This document shows positions 8,552 to 16,105 of a stretch of 64,000 nucleotides of DNA, in pieces. The stretch spans positions 124,001-188,000 of the forward strand of contig JAEZGI010000027.1 of assembly GCA_023416995.1 (NCBI GenBank). Direction: 5' to 3'. The position numbers were made by a program, and so were the translations under genes. The DNA is from Bacteroidota bacterium. Its GTDB lineage: Bacteria > Bacteroidota > Bacteroidia > Chitinophagales > Chitinophagaceae. Within the stretch, counting starts at the first letter, position 1; each line of letters begins with the position of its first letter. The notes beneath the pieces were generated by a model, which saw only the letters and a program-made list of their open reading frames with translations, made no database searches and was not told the origin of the DNA.

Positions 8552-11500
8552 TTAATGATTCATCTTTACAATACGTTTGATGATTGTACTATTGCCATAT
8601 TCTACCTTCAGCCCATAAATTCCGCTGCTGAGTGCAGACTGGTCGTTGAGGCGAATTGTAGTTAGACCGGAAGAAACGGCCTGGGTCAGCGTTCTGATCA
8701 CGCGGCCATAATTATCCATCACCGATATGCGCACCTGTCCTTCTGCCGGCGCTGTCACGTCAAAACTCACCTGGTTTGCAAATGGGTTCAGCACATTTTT
8801 CACATCAAACTTTATAGCATAAGGACTTAATAATACCACTTTGCTATAATCGGATTGGCCGTGTTCGACTGTGCGTATCCGATAGTATGCCGGTGTTGTT
8901 AACGGAACCGGATCCGTGAACTGGTATCTCTCACCAAAGCCAGGCTGTGCCTTGCCTTTCACAGTACCTATTGCTGAATAATGGGATCCATCTGTACTCT
9001 TTTCAATTATATATTCAACACCTGGTTCTTCATTCGTGGTGTTCCAGTCGATCACACCGTATGTGTTCCGGATCGTACCACTAACTGCACCTAGCTTTGT
9101 TTTCAAAACCCACATACAGTTGTTCACACGTACAATGATAGTGCGTACGGCACGGAATGAACAATCGATATCTGCGAGGTTAGCTGCAGAACTTGCTACT
9201 CTTAAACGGTATTGATTATTATGGGTTGAAGAGTCGCCGATAAATGATGGACCAACAGCAGTGTATTGATATTCTGAACCATTAAAGGTTGGTGCAGCAG
9301 TTCCGGCATGACCGGTAGGGGTCCAGGTTGTACCACTGTCTGCGCTACGTTCCCAGATATAATGCGTGAAGTTGTCATAGTAACTTAACACTTCAGCAGA
9401 TACAGACTGTCCGTCTCCATAACAAACATTAACTGTAGGTGTTGCGGGATTGAGGATAAGCGCCGGAGAACAGGTCGCCACCCCGATATCATCGATGGCC
9501 CAGTCATTACCACCTCCCCCTGGCGCATTGTTCCGGATGTTGATGATCATCTCCGTTTCGTTGGGCCCTGTTCGATAAGTAAAACCTTTTTTGACCCATT
9601 GCCCGGTATATAAAATATCACCGGTACTATAGTAATCAGAACCGTTGATGTTAAACGTTAAGTTTGGCCGTACACCCGACGAGTCACCCGGGGCGGTTGG
9701 TATATAACCAAGCGTTCCTGTGGAACCGATACCGGCAGAATCGATACCGCATCTGCGACAGATATTTCTGAACCAGGCAGAATATTCATATGATGTGTTG
9801 GGGCATAGATTTCTCACCGTGTCCTGGAAAGCCGTGTCAGCACGATACGCGGCGTTGATAACGACCATATAACCACCTGAGGCGCCACCAACTACATCCG
9901 CGGGAGCATTACCCATCAGCGGGTCGGTTGCCCCTGTATGGTCACCTATGATGTCCCAGATGCTAAACACACGTTTGGTAACATCAGGATCATTGAATAT
10001 GGTTGAGTAGTTAGCGCCGGCATTTGCACTGGTATTGTTTGAAACGCCATAGTAATAGTCGCCCGGGGCGTTCGTACCAAACGGCGCATAGGTATAATTG
10101 GCAGGTACCTTGGCAGATGCGGCACGGTCCTTTGTATTGCCTGAGCCAAAGGTCCCGCCAAATTCTGAAAGGATACCATTGGTTCCGATCGTATTTGTAC
10201 AAATGCCATAGTTAGGGTATACAGTGGCGGGTAATTGTGAATAGGCTATTACGGCCGCGCCGGTAGCAGCCGAGGTGTAATTGATTGCGCCGCCTCCCAT
10301 CTGGAGAACTGTACCAAAAGGTACCGCATTAACCTGCACCCGGTATGAGATCATCATTATACCCTGGGATCCCGTGGTGGGCCTGTCGCTGGTTCGAATG
10401 GCACCTCCGCTGGTAGCATTAGCGCCATTACCGAGACGGATAGTTACCGCAGAACCTACGATATGTGCAGGATCGCTGTCTACCCCGTCGGTCCATTGAC
10501 GAAATATCTTTCCTTCGTTGGTGAGGATTCTTAATGTTCCCGGAACATAGGTAGTATTGGCTGGTATATTGTCAGTAAAAGTTGGGAAGAACATGGTTCC
10601 TGAGCGCAGGTTGAGCACCGCACGAATTTCAAGTATGTCACCCGGCTCGATGGTACCGCCGCCATTTCCTTTGGTAATGTTGGCGTATGTTTTGCCAAAA
10701 TGAAGATCTGGTGTGGCGGCATTTGACACGCAGATACTAAAGGCCAAATTTCCGGTAATGGTGGTTTCGTCGGTGTACACGCGCACATAATAGGTCTGAC
10801 CAACTGTAAACGGCGTGGTTGTGGGTCCGGCTGCCAGACGGTTGCCTGATGTCCAGTTGCAAAGGATGGGGACGAGCGCCCCGCATGTGCCGGAAAACAC
10901 CTGCAACTTCACACCGGCAGCCATAAGTGCTGCACTTACACCGGAAACAGTAATCTCGGGGTAAGCAGTAGCAGCGGTGAAACGGTACCATACATCCGGA
11001 CCCGCACCCGAACCACAGGTACCTGGTACGCCCGTTGTTGGTAAGGCAGCACTTAGATTACCAGTTGTGTTGGAACAAGTAGTGTTTTGAGTCAGGAGAG
11101 AAGCACCAGCACAATTGTCATTACCCGGCCTCGCAGGATCTTCAATACAGATATTAAATGCTCCGGTCGTTGTATTCGGCAAGCCGGTACCGGTTGAAGA
11201 GTACACACGGATATAATATGTTTCACCAATGGTTAGCGTGGTGGGAGTATATGTCGCAGTTCCACAACCTATTGAAGTCAAATTACCTGGAGTGCCGGAA
11301 AATATCTGCGTTCTTGGCGTGGCAAAAGCTGCATTTGCTCCCGTGATGCGGATAGCTGGATTTACACGTTGTGCAACGAAACTGTACCAAACATCATATC
11401 GGGGTGTACCACCGGTACTACAATCTGCTGCCGCACCCGGACTGAAGGTTGCGTTCCCAATATTGGCTGTAGTATTGGTACAACCAACATTTGAAGTAAG

Positions 11501-12058
11501 AACTATAGCGCCTGTAGGTTCATCATTTACTGGTGGCGGAGGATCAATAACACAAATCGTGAAACTGCCGTTACTAGTGGGTATCGGGTTTACTGTAGAA
11601 TATACCCGAATATAGTAAGTGCTGCCTATAGTCAGATTTAATGCCGTAGTTTCTAATGCAGCGGCAGTGTTGCAACCATTTGTTACCTGGGTCATGGAGG
11701 TACAGTTACCGGTCAATACCTGAACTCGCGGCGTATTGAAGTTACCACCAATGGATCCCAACCTTATGATCGGATTTATTGACTGCGCAGTAAAGTAATA
11801 CCAGACATCATACCTGACGGTACCTCCACAGGCAGTTGGAGTTGGCGTACCCAGACTAGCATTGACAACGGTTCCGGCAGTGGGGTTACAGGTTGGTCCG
11901 GAAATCAACTGAACAGCACTGCCACATGCGTTATTAGGAGCCTGCGCGGTTCCCTTTATAACAAGCGCTAAAAGCGATAACAATACAAAGAAGAGAGCCT
12001 TCACAAGAAGGGGCAGAGAATAAGGTTTTGGTTCCACGGTTGGATGGTTTTCAAGCAT
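8552..12058 (-). CDS. Large secreted surface protein, three tandem repeats, T9SS type A sorting domain
   Basis: A 1168-residue extracellular protein. A signal peptide with an unusually long n-region ends near AQAP (residue 40). Three tandem repeats of about 130 residues follow (roughly 41-173, 176-307 and 311-445). Each starts with N-(D/A)-x-C or similar, has a YDVWYxF or PDVWYRF strand, a QVFSG/QIFSG strand, and ends with TYYIRVYS...F(T/N)ICV. They resemble the pre-peptidase-type beta-sandwich common in Bacteroidota surface proteins. About 450-600 is a DUF11-like segment (DLHFGKTYAN, IEPGDILEIRA). A discoidin- or carbohydrate-binding-like domain lies near 720-860 (NDWAIDDIGVATC). The C-terminus is a type A T9SS sorting domain (NPFANQVSFDV, GRVIRTL, SGIYGLKVE, KRIVKMNH). 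No catalytic domain is recognisable, so it is probably an adhesin or structural surface protein. Confidence 0.85.
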   Translation of the reverse strand: MLENHPTVEPKPYSLPLLVKALFFVLLSLLALVIKGTAQAPNNACGSAVQLISGPTCNPTAGTVVNASLGTPTPTACGGTVRYDVWYYFTAQSINPIIRLGSIGGNFNTPRVQVLTGNCTSMTQVTNGCNTAAALETTALNLTIGSTYYIRVYSTVNPIPTSNGSFTICVIDPPPPVNDEPTGAIVLTSNVGCTNTTANIGNATFSPGAAADCSTGGTPRYDVWYSFVAQRVNPAIRITGANAAFATPRTQIFSGTPGNLTSIGCGTATYTPTTLTIGETYYIRVYSSTGTGLPNTTTGAFNICIEDPARPGNDNCAGASLLTQNTTCSNTTGNLSAALPTTGVPGTCGSGAGPDVWYRFTAATAYPEITVSGVSAALMAAGVKLQVFSGTCGALVPILCNWTSGNRLAAGPTTTPFTVGQTYYVRVYTDETTITGNLAFSICVSNAATPDLHFGKTYANITKGNGGGTIEPGDILEIRAVLNLRSGTMFFPTFTDNIPANTTYVPGTLRILTNEGKIFRQWTDGVDSDPAHIVGSAVTIRLGNGANATSGGAIRTSDRPTTGSQGIMMISYRVQVNAVPFGTVLQMGGGAINYTSAATGAAVIAYSQLPATVYPNYGICTNTIGTNGILSEFGGTFGSGNTKDRAASAKVPANYTYAPFGTNAPGDYYYGVSNNTSANAGANYSTIFNDPDVTKRVFSIWDIIGDHTGATDPLMGNAPADVVGGASGGYMVVINAAYRADTAFQDTVRNLCPNTSYEYSAWFRNICRRCGIDSAGIGSTGTLGYIPTAPGDSSGVRPNLTFNINGSDYYSTGDILYTGQWVKKGFTYRTGPNETEMIINIRNNAPGGGGNDWAIDDIGVATCSPALILNPATPTVNVCYGDGQSVSAEVLSYYDNFTHYIWERSADSGTTWTPTGHAGTAAPTFNGSEYQYTAVGPSFIGDSSTHNNQYRLRVASSAANLADIDCSFRAVRTIIVRVNNCMWVLKTKLGAVSGTIRNTYGVIDWNTTNEEPGVEYIIEKSTDGSHYSAIGTVKGKAQPGFGERYQFTDPVPLTTPAYYRIRTVEHGQSDYSKVVLLSPYAIKFDVKNVLNPFANQVSFDVTAPAEGQVRISVMDNYGRVIRTLTQAVSSGLTTIRLNDQSALSSGIYGLKVEYGNSTIIKRIVKMNH

Positions 12059-12282
12059 TGGGATTAATACGAATCAAAAATAATATGTGAATTACTGTGA
12101 TGCAATCGTATAAGTACTCGATCTACATGGTAGCTCTTATGCGCACTGGCAATCAACACATTATTTTCATCTTTCATATCAAAAACGCACCTAAGGGTTT
12201 ATTATTATAAACCTGGCGGGAAATATTTATGTCTGAACAGCGTATAAACGAGGTGCATCCCTATTTCCGCTAAATTGCGATA

Positions 12283-12519
12283 ATGAAAGATTATGTGATA
12301 GATGTGGGAGCCATAGAACAACTCCAGATGGTAAATGATACCCAGTCGCTCGACAGCATTTTTCAACGCGCAAAAACAGCATTGGTCTGCGGAGCGAATG
12401 CAGTCCTCGCACGTAAAGATGCAGCGGGCAAGCCGCAGGCGTTTGATACTTTTACAACACTGGACGATCTTGAATCATACAGGCTGAATGTTTATAAATA
12501 CCTGGATAGCGAACGTTGA
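12283..12519 (+). CDS. Small hypothetical protein
   Basis: A 78-residue soluble protein that I do not recognise. It is acidic to neutral, with no signal peptide or membrane segment, and has one cysteine (LVCGANAVLARKD). It lies 44 bases before the YdcF-like gene in the same direction and appears to be the first gene of the ydcF-xdhC-mobA-like run, which supports it being real. An unrelated longer antisense reading is less plausible because it would break this operon layout. Confidence 0.6.
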   Translation: MKDYVIDVGAIEQLQMVNDTQSLDSIFQRAKTALVCGANAVLARKDAAGKPQAFDTFTTLDDLESYRLNVYKYLDSER

Positions 12520-12563
12520 AACTTAGTTTTCACTATTAACAGGAGTCGTAATTCTTTAAACCA

Positions 12564-13217
12564 ATGAACGATAAAATTTTAGCTGACGCAAAGCTTTTGT
12601 GGGATTACCATCACATGGATCACGAGATTAAACAAGCTGATTGCATACTTGTACTTGGCAGCCATGATTTGCGTGTTGCAGAAAGAGGTGCACAGCTATA
12701 CCTTGATGGTTTTGCCCCTCTCCTGCTTTTTTCAGGAGGCCTGGGCAATTTCACCAAAGAAACCTGGACCTCCTCTGAAGCAGATCTCTTTGCTGAAGTG
12801 GCTATTCGTATGGGCGTCCCCGAGAGTGCCATACTCCGCGAAAACAAATCAACAAACACAGGAGAGAATATCCAGTTCACAAAAAAATTACTTGAGCAAC
12901 ATCATCTCGATCCCCATGAAATAATACTCGTTCAAAAACCATACATGGAACGAAGAAGCTATGCCACCTTTTTGAAAAACTGGCCCGGGAAAAAACTGAT
13001 GGTTACATCACCACAGATTTCATTCACCGCCTATCCTACCCAAGAAATTCCAATAGACAAAGTGATCAATATCATGGTGGGCGATCTGCAAAGAATAAAA
13101 CTGTATCCTGCACTCGGTTTCCAGATATACCAGGAGATCCCGCAACATGTATGGGATGCCTGCGAGCGACTCATTACTGCAGGCTACAACAATCATCTTA
13201 TGAAAACGATAGCCTGA
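12564..13217 (+). CDS. YdcF/ElyC/SanA-type protein (DUF218)
   Basis: A 217-residue protein of the DUF218 family. The family pattern is visible: ADCILVLGSHDLRVAERGAQLYLDG at about 25-49, SGGLGN at about 58-63, and a conserved acidic/Asn block SEADLFAEVAIRMGVP...ENKSTNTGENIQFTKKLL. DUF218 proteins are linked to envelope polysaccharide metabolism or S-adenosylmethionine binding, but no reaction is established for this cytosolic, non-anchored type; there is no membrane helix here. It sits between a small hypothetical gene and xdhC (30-base gap), so it is probably co-expressed with molybdoenzyme maturation genes. A role in that pathway is only inferred. Confidence 0.85.
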   Translation: MNDKILADAKLLWDYHHMDHEIKQADCILVLGSHDLRVAERGAQLYLDGFAPLLLFSGGLGNFTKETWTSSEADLFAEVAIRMGVPESAILRENKSTNTGENIQFTKKLLEQHHLDPHEIILVQKPYMERRSYATFLKNWPGKKLMVTSPQISFTAYPTQEIPIDKVINIMVGDLQRIKLYPALGFQIYQEIPQHVWDACERLITAGYNNHLMKTIA

Positions 13218-13247
13218 AAATAAACCGGGTACTTAAACAACAGCAGT

Positions 13248-14381
13248 ATGAAGGAATTGCGCGACATCATAAACTCATTTGAACTTGCACAGGCTGAAGG
13301 AAAACGTGCAGCACTGGCTACAGTGGTTCATATTGAAGGTTCATCTTATCGTCAGCCCGGTGCGAGAATGCTCGTGACAGAAGACGGCATGCTTACAGGT
13401 GCCATCAGTGGAGGGTGTCTGGAAGGTGATGCACTCAGAAAGGCATTGCTTGTGATCGCTAACAATGCCCCCATGCTTGTAACCTATGATACCAATGATG
13501 AAGATGATGCAACCATTGGTATTGGTCTTGGTTGTAATGGTATTATTCAAATTCTTATCGAACCAATTAATGAACAGGAACATAATAACCCGATTGCTCT
13601 CATCAGGCATTTGTTGAATCATCGCGCAAACGCGGTACTTGCAACCATCTTTTCTTTAGAAAACCGAAAATCAAAAGAAGCCGGTACAAAATTTCTTTTG
13701 CAGCAGAATCAACAGCGATTTTTTCCTGTTAATGATCTCCTGCTGAATGATCTGAATGGCGGTGCCCTGGACGCAATGAAAGCGGGTCATCTTCTTATCA
13801 GCTCACTGCGCTATGAAAATCACCGGGCCTTATTTTCGATGGTGCAGCCCGCACTTTCAGTGGTGATTGTCGGTGGGGGAAATGATGTGGCTCCAGTGGT
13901 CTCCATCTCCTATACACTGGGATGGGACACAACTGTTATCGATGGAAGAAGAAACTATGCAACCCGCGCGAGATTTCCTAAAGCAACAAATTTACTGACG
14001 GCCAAACCGGCAGAAGCCATCTCACAGTTAAGGATAGACGAAAGAACTGTTTTCCTTTTGATGACTCATAATTACAATTATGATTATGCCCTGTTGAAGA
14101 AACTAGTTAATACTTCTACCCCATACATCGGTATTCTTGGTCCACGAAAAAAAACAGACAGAATGCTGCGTGAGCTGAAAGATGAAGGCGTCAGTCTGGA
14201 TGACCTGCAACTACAGCGGATCTTTGGACCCACCGGTCTTGATACCGGAGCAGAGAATGCAGAAGAGATCGCTTTGTCAATCTGCGCTGAAATAAACGCA
14301 ATGATGAACGGACGAGCAGGCACCAGCCTCCGGAAAAAAGATGGTCCGATCCATGAAGGCAACTTTATTAAAGCAATATGA
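13248..14381 (+). CDS. xdhC: XdhC/CoxI-family molybdenum-cofactor insertion chaperone
   Basis: A 377-residue XdhC-type protein. These bind molybdenum cofactor, help add its terminal sulfido ligand, and deliver it to xanthine-dehydrogenase-family hydroxylases. The N-terminal XdhC_CoxI domain (about 10-90) has GSSYRQPGARML, GAISGGCLEGDA and GLGCNG. The C-terminal Rossmann domain (about 200-350) has VVIVGGGNDVAPVVSISYTLGW followed by DGRRNYATRARFP. It overlaps the next gene, a MobA-like cytidylyltransferase, by four bases (ATGA), a very common pairing. No xdh structural subunit is in the window, so the target enzyme must be encoded elsewhere. Confidence 0.92.
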   Translation: MKELRDIINSFELAQAEGKRAALATVVHIEGSSYRQPGARMLVTEDGMLTGAISGGCLEGDALRKALLVIANNAPMLVTYDTNDEDDATIGIGLGCNGIIQILIEPINEQEHNNPIALIRHLLNHRANAVLATIFSLENRKSKEAGTKFLLQQNQQRFFPVNDLLLNDLNGGALDAMKAGHLLISSLRYENHRALFSMVQPALSVVIVGGGNDVAPVVSISYTLGWDTTVIDGRRNYATRARFPKATNLLTAKPAEAISQLRIDERTVFLLMTHNYNYDYALLKKLVNTSTPYIGILGPRKKTDRMLRELKDEGVSLDDLQLQRIFGPTGLDTGAENAEEIALSICAEINAMMNGRAGTSLRKKDGPIHEGNFIKAI

Positions 14382-14977
14382 AACGGATTGCCGCTATAAT
14401 ATTGGCTGCCGGAAGTTCGGGCAGGATGGGTTCACCCAAACAACTGCTGCCGTACAACAATTCAACCTTACTTAAAAATGTGTTGATACCGGTATCAAAG
14501 TTGTTCCCGCAATCAACTTACCTGGTACTTGGTGCCAATGCAGATCTTATCCAGGCAAACATTGCGCCCGGTGATTACCGCATCATCCTAAATACTCACT
14601 GGACAAACGGAATGGCAGGATCGGTTATAACAGGGCTGCAGGCTGCTGCAAACGATTTCCCGGATCTTGATGCAGTGATATTCCTGGCGGCTGATCAACC
14701 TTATGTAACGGCCTCGCATATCGCTTCCATGGTTGATAGTTATCTATCAACTGACAAACCCATCATAGCATCAACTTACAATGGATCAATAGGTGTACCG
14801 GCTTTGTTTGACCGAAAATTATTTCCGGAGCTGGAGAAACTTAAAGGCGATGCCGGAGCCCGGCAAATCATTAACCAAGCCGGGGAAGCAGTATGGTCGA
14901 TACCTTTAGCAAATGGTCATATTGACATCGATACTCCAGAGCAGTACAAACAATTGATCAACAAAAGCGGTGAGTAA
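14378..14977 (+). CDS. MobA/MocA-like molybdenum cofactor nucleotidyltransferase
   Basis: A 199-residue GT-A-type nucleotidyltransferase. The NTP-binding start LAAGSSGRMGSPKQLLPY (about 10-27) and the AADQPY metal-binding motif (about 107-112) are intact. In partnership with xdhC it most likely makes the cytosine dinucleotide form of molybdenum cofactor (MocA-type), the form used by xanthine dehydrogenase/CO dehydrogenase-like enzymes. GMP transfer (MobA) cannot be excluded from sequence alone. It is translationally coupled to xdhC through an ATGA overlap and closes the four-gene run that begins at 12283. Confidence 0.88.
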   Translation: MKRIAAIILAAGSSGRMGSPKQLLPYNNSTLLKNVLIPVSKLFPQSTYLVLGANADLIQANIAPGDYRIILNTHWTNGMAGSVITGLQAAANDFPDLDAVIFLAADQPYVTASHIASMVDSYLSTDKPIIASTYNGSIGVPALFDRKLFPELEKLKGDAGARQIINQAGEAVWSIPLANGHIDIDTPEQYKQLINKSGE

Positions 14978-15037
14978 ACAATTCTTTATTTTGGAAGGCA
15001 TCTAACCGTAAACAACTATATTTATAAAAAGTAAATC

Positions 15038-15439
15038 ATGAAAAAGTTGTCGTTGATATTATGTCTCCTGTTTGCCAGTGGAACATTTTTAGCGAGTGAT
15101 GCGAACGCACAGGCGTCATCAAACAGTAAATCAAAAAAGATGCTCAAACACGTTGTATTATTCAAATTCAAAGATTCATCTTCACCTGAAGATATTGCTA
15201 CTGTAGAAAAAGCATTTGCAGGTCTTTCGAAATCTATTCCCCTGATAAAAGCATTTGAATGGGGCACCAATAATAGTCCCGAAAATCTGAACCAGGGTTT
15301 AACACATTGTTTTCTCGCCAGCTTTGCCAGTGAAAAAGACCGGGATGATTACCTGGTTCACCCCAAACATGTTGAGTTCACGAAAATTGCCGGACCGCAT
15401 ATAGATAAAGTAACAGTGGTCGACTATTGGGTTAAATAA
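15038..15439 (+). CDS. Exported Dabb-family (stress-responsive A/B barrel) protein
   Basis: A 133-residue protein with a signal peptide (MKKLSLILCLLFASGTFLASDANAQ) followed by a dimeric alpha/beta-barrel domain. Dabb hallmarks are LKHVVLFKFKD at the first strand, SPEDIATVEKAFAGL in the first helix and VHPKHVEFTKIAGP near the end. Most Dabb proteins are cytosolic; periplasmic versions like this are common in Bacteroidota but have no known substrate. It lies 60 bases after the MobA-like gene and may be read through from that operon. It ends in a strong bidirectional terminator. Confidence 0.85.
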   Translation: MKKLSLILCLLFASGTFLASDANAQASSNSKSKKMLKHVVLFKFKDSSSPEDIATVEKAFAGLSKSIPLIKAFEWGTNNSPENLNQGLTHCFLASFASEKDRDDYLVHPKHVEFTKIAGPHIDKVTVVDYWVK

Positions 15440-15451
15440 TTTATCAAAAAG

Positions 15452-15491
15452 AAAGGCTGTGCATTTGTTTATAAAGCAATGCACAGCCTTT
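15452..15491. terminator. Bidirectional terminator between convergent genes
   Basis: A perfect 14-bp inverted repeat (AAAGGCTGTGCATT at 15452-15465 and AATGCACAGCCTTT at 15478-15491) lies between the Dabb gene on the plus strand and the lipoprotein gene on the minus strand. Its A/T-rich ends let it act in both directions. Confidence 0.88.
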
Positions 15492-15509
15492 AACTATTTA
15501 TACACCAGG

Positions 15510-16073
15510 TTACTCAACCACCGTTGCAAACTCAGTGTCAACATCGGTGCTTGATTTCGGGCTATCAACCGGATCATCAGTAGCTTTTCCTCCATCAGGA
15601 TAATGCCTTAGTACAACCCTTAATTTCCCGGTACCAGCTGCCCCCGTGGTCCATACACTTTTGGTTCCCAAAGGCACTCCATTCAGATCACTATTTAAAC
15701 CCGAAACTGAGATATTCGAAGTGCCGTCGGGCAGGATATAAAAACGGTGTGCATCAGATTCATCTTCCACTTCACCTGTAACATCTTCCACAGGATTTGT
15801 TGTTTTGTTGAGTAATTTGATTTCAACATCATAAATAGTATTGGCCGCCAATTTCACCTCGCTTACAACCGGAGGTGTTGAACCTGCCCCAAAACCATCC
15901 GGATCATCAAAACTGTAGATGAAATGGTTATTACCTGAGCGTTCAGTAATGTGTAGTTCAAGCGTGGTCACTACTTCGTTATCATTGTTCTCTTCCTGTA
16001 CATCTTTGCTGCAGGCGTTGAGTACAGTAAGGGCAAACAAAGCAATTGCAAATGCATATTTGTTGATCTTCAT
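15510..16073 (-). CDS. Small lipoprotein paired with TonB receptor
   Basis: A 187-residue lipoprotein. The signal MKINKYAFAIALFALTVLNACSKD has a lipobox ending at Cys21. The mature part starts with an acidic linker (VQEENNDNEV), then a beta-rich domain (ELHITERSGNNHFIYSFDDPDG, VEIKLLNKT). It ends in a region with HYPDGGKATDDPVDSPKSSTDVDTEF. Proteins of this type, sometimes labelled type 1 periplasmic-binding-fold proteins, occur next to TonB receptors in Bacteroidota. It follows the receptor gene by 32 bases and is the last gene of that operon. It probably helps capture or hold the receptor's substrate at the outer membrane; this is inferred from position only. Confidence 0.75.
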   Translation of the reverse strand: MKINKYAFAIALFALTVLNACSKDVQEENNDNEVVTTLELHITERSGNNHFIYSFDDPDGFGAGSTPPVVSEVKLAANTIYDVEIKLLNKTTNPVEDVTGEVEDESDAHRFYILPDGTSNISVSGLNSDLNGVPLGTKSVWTTGAAGTGKLRVVLRHYPDGGKATDDPVDSPKSSTDVDTEFATVVE

Positions 16074-16105
16074 GTTCTTTAATTTTTTAAAATGATAAGA
16101 TGTTT

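Noticed and set aside
12196..12213. Hairpin GGTTTAT-TATT-ATAAACC upstream of the 78-residue gene
   Set aside because: The 7-bp stem is A/T-rich, lies after no gene end and has no T-run; I cannot assign it a role.
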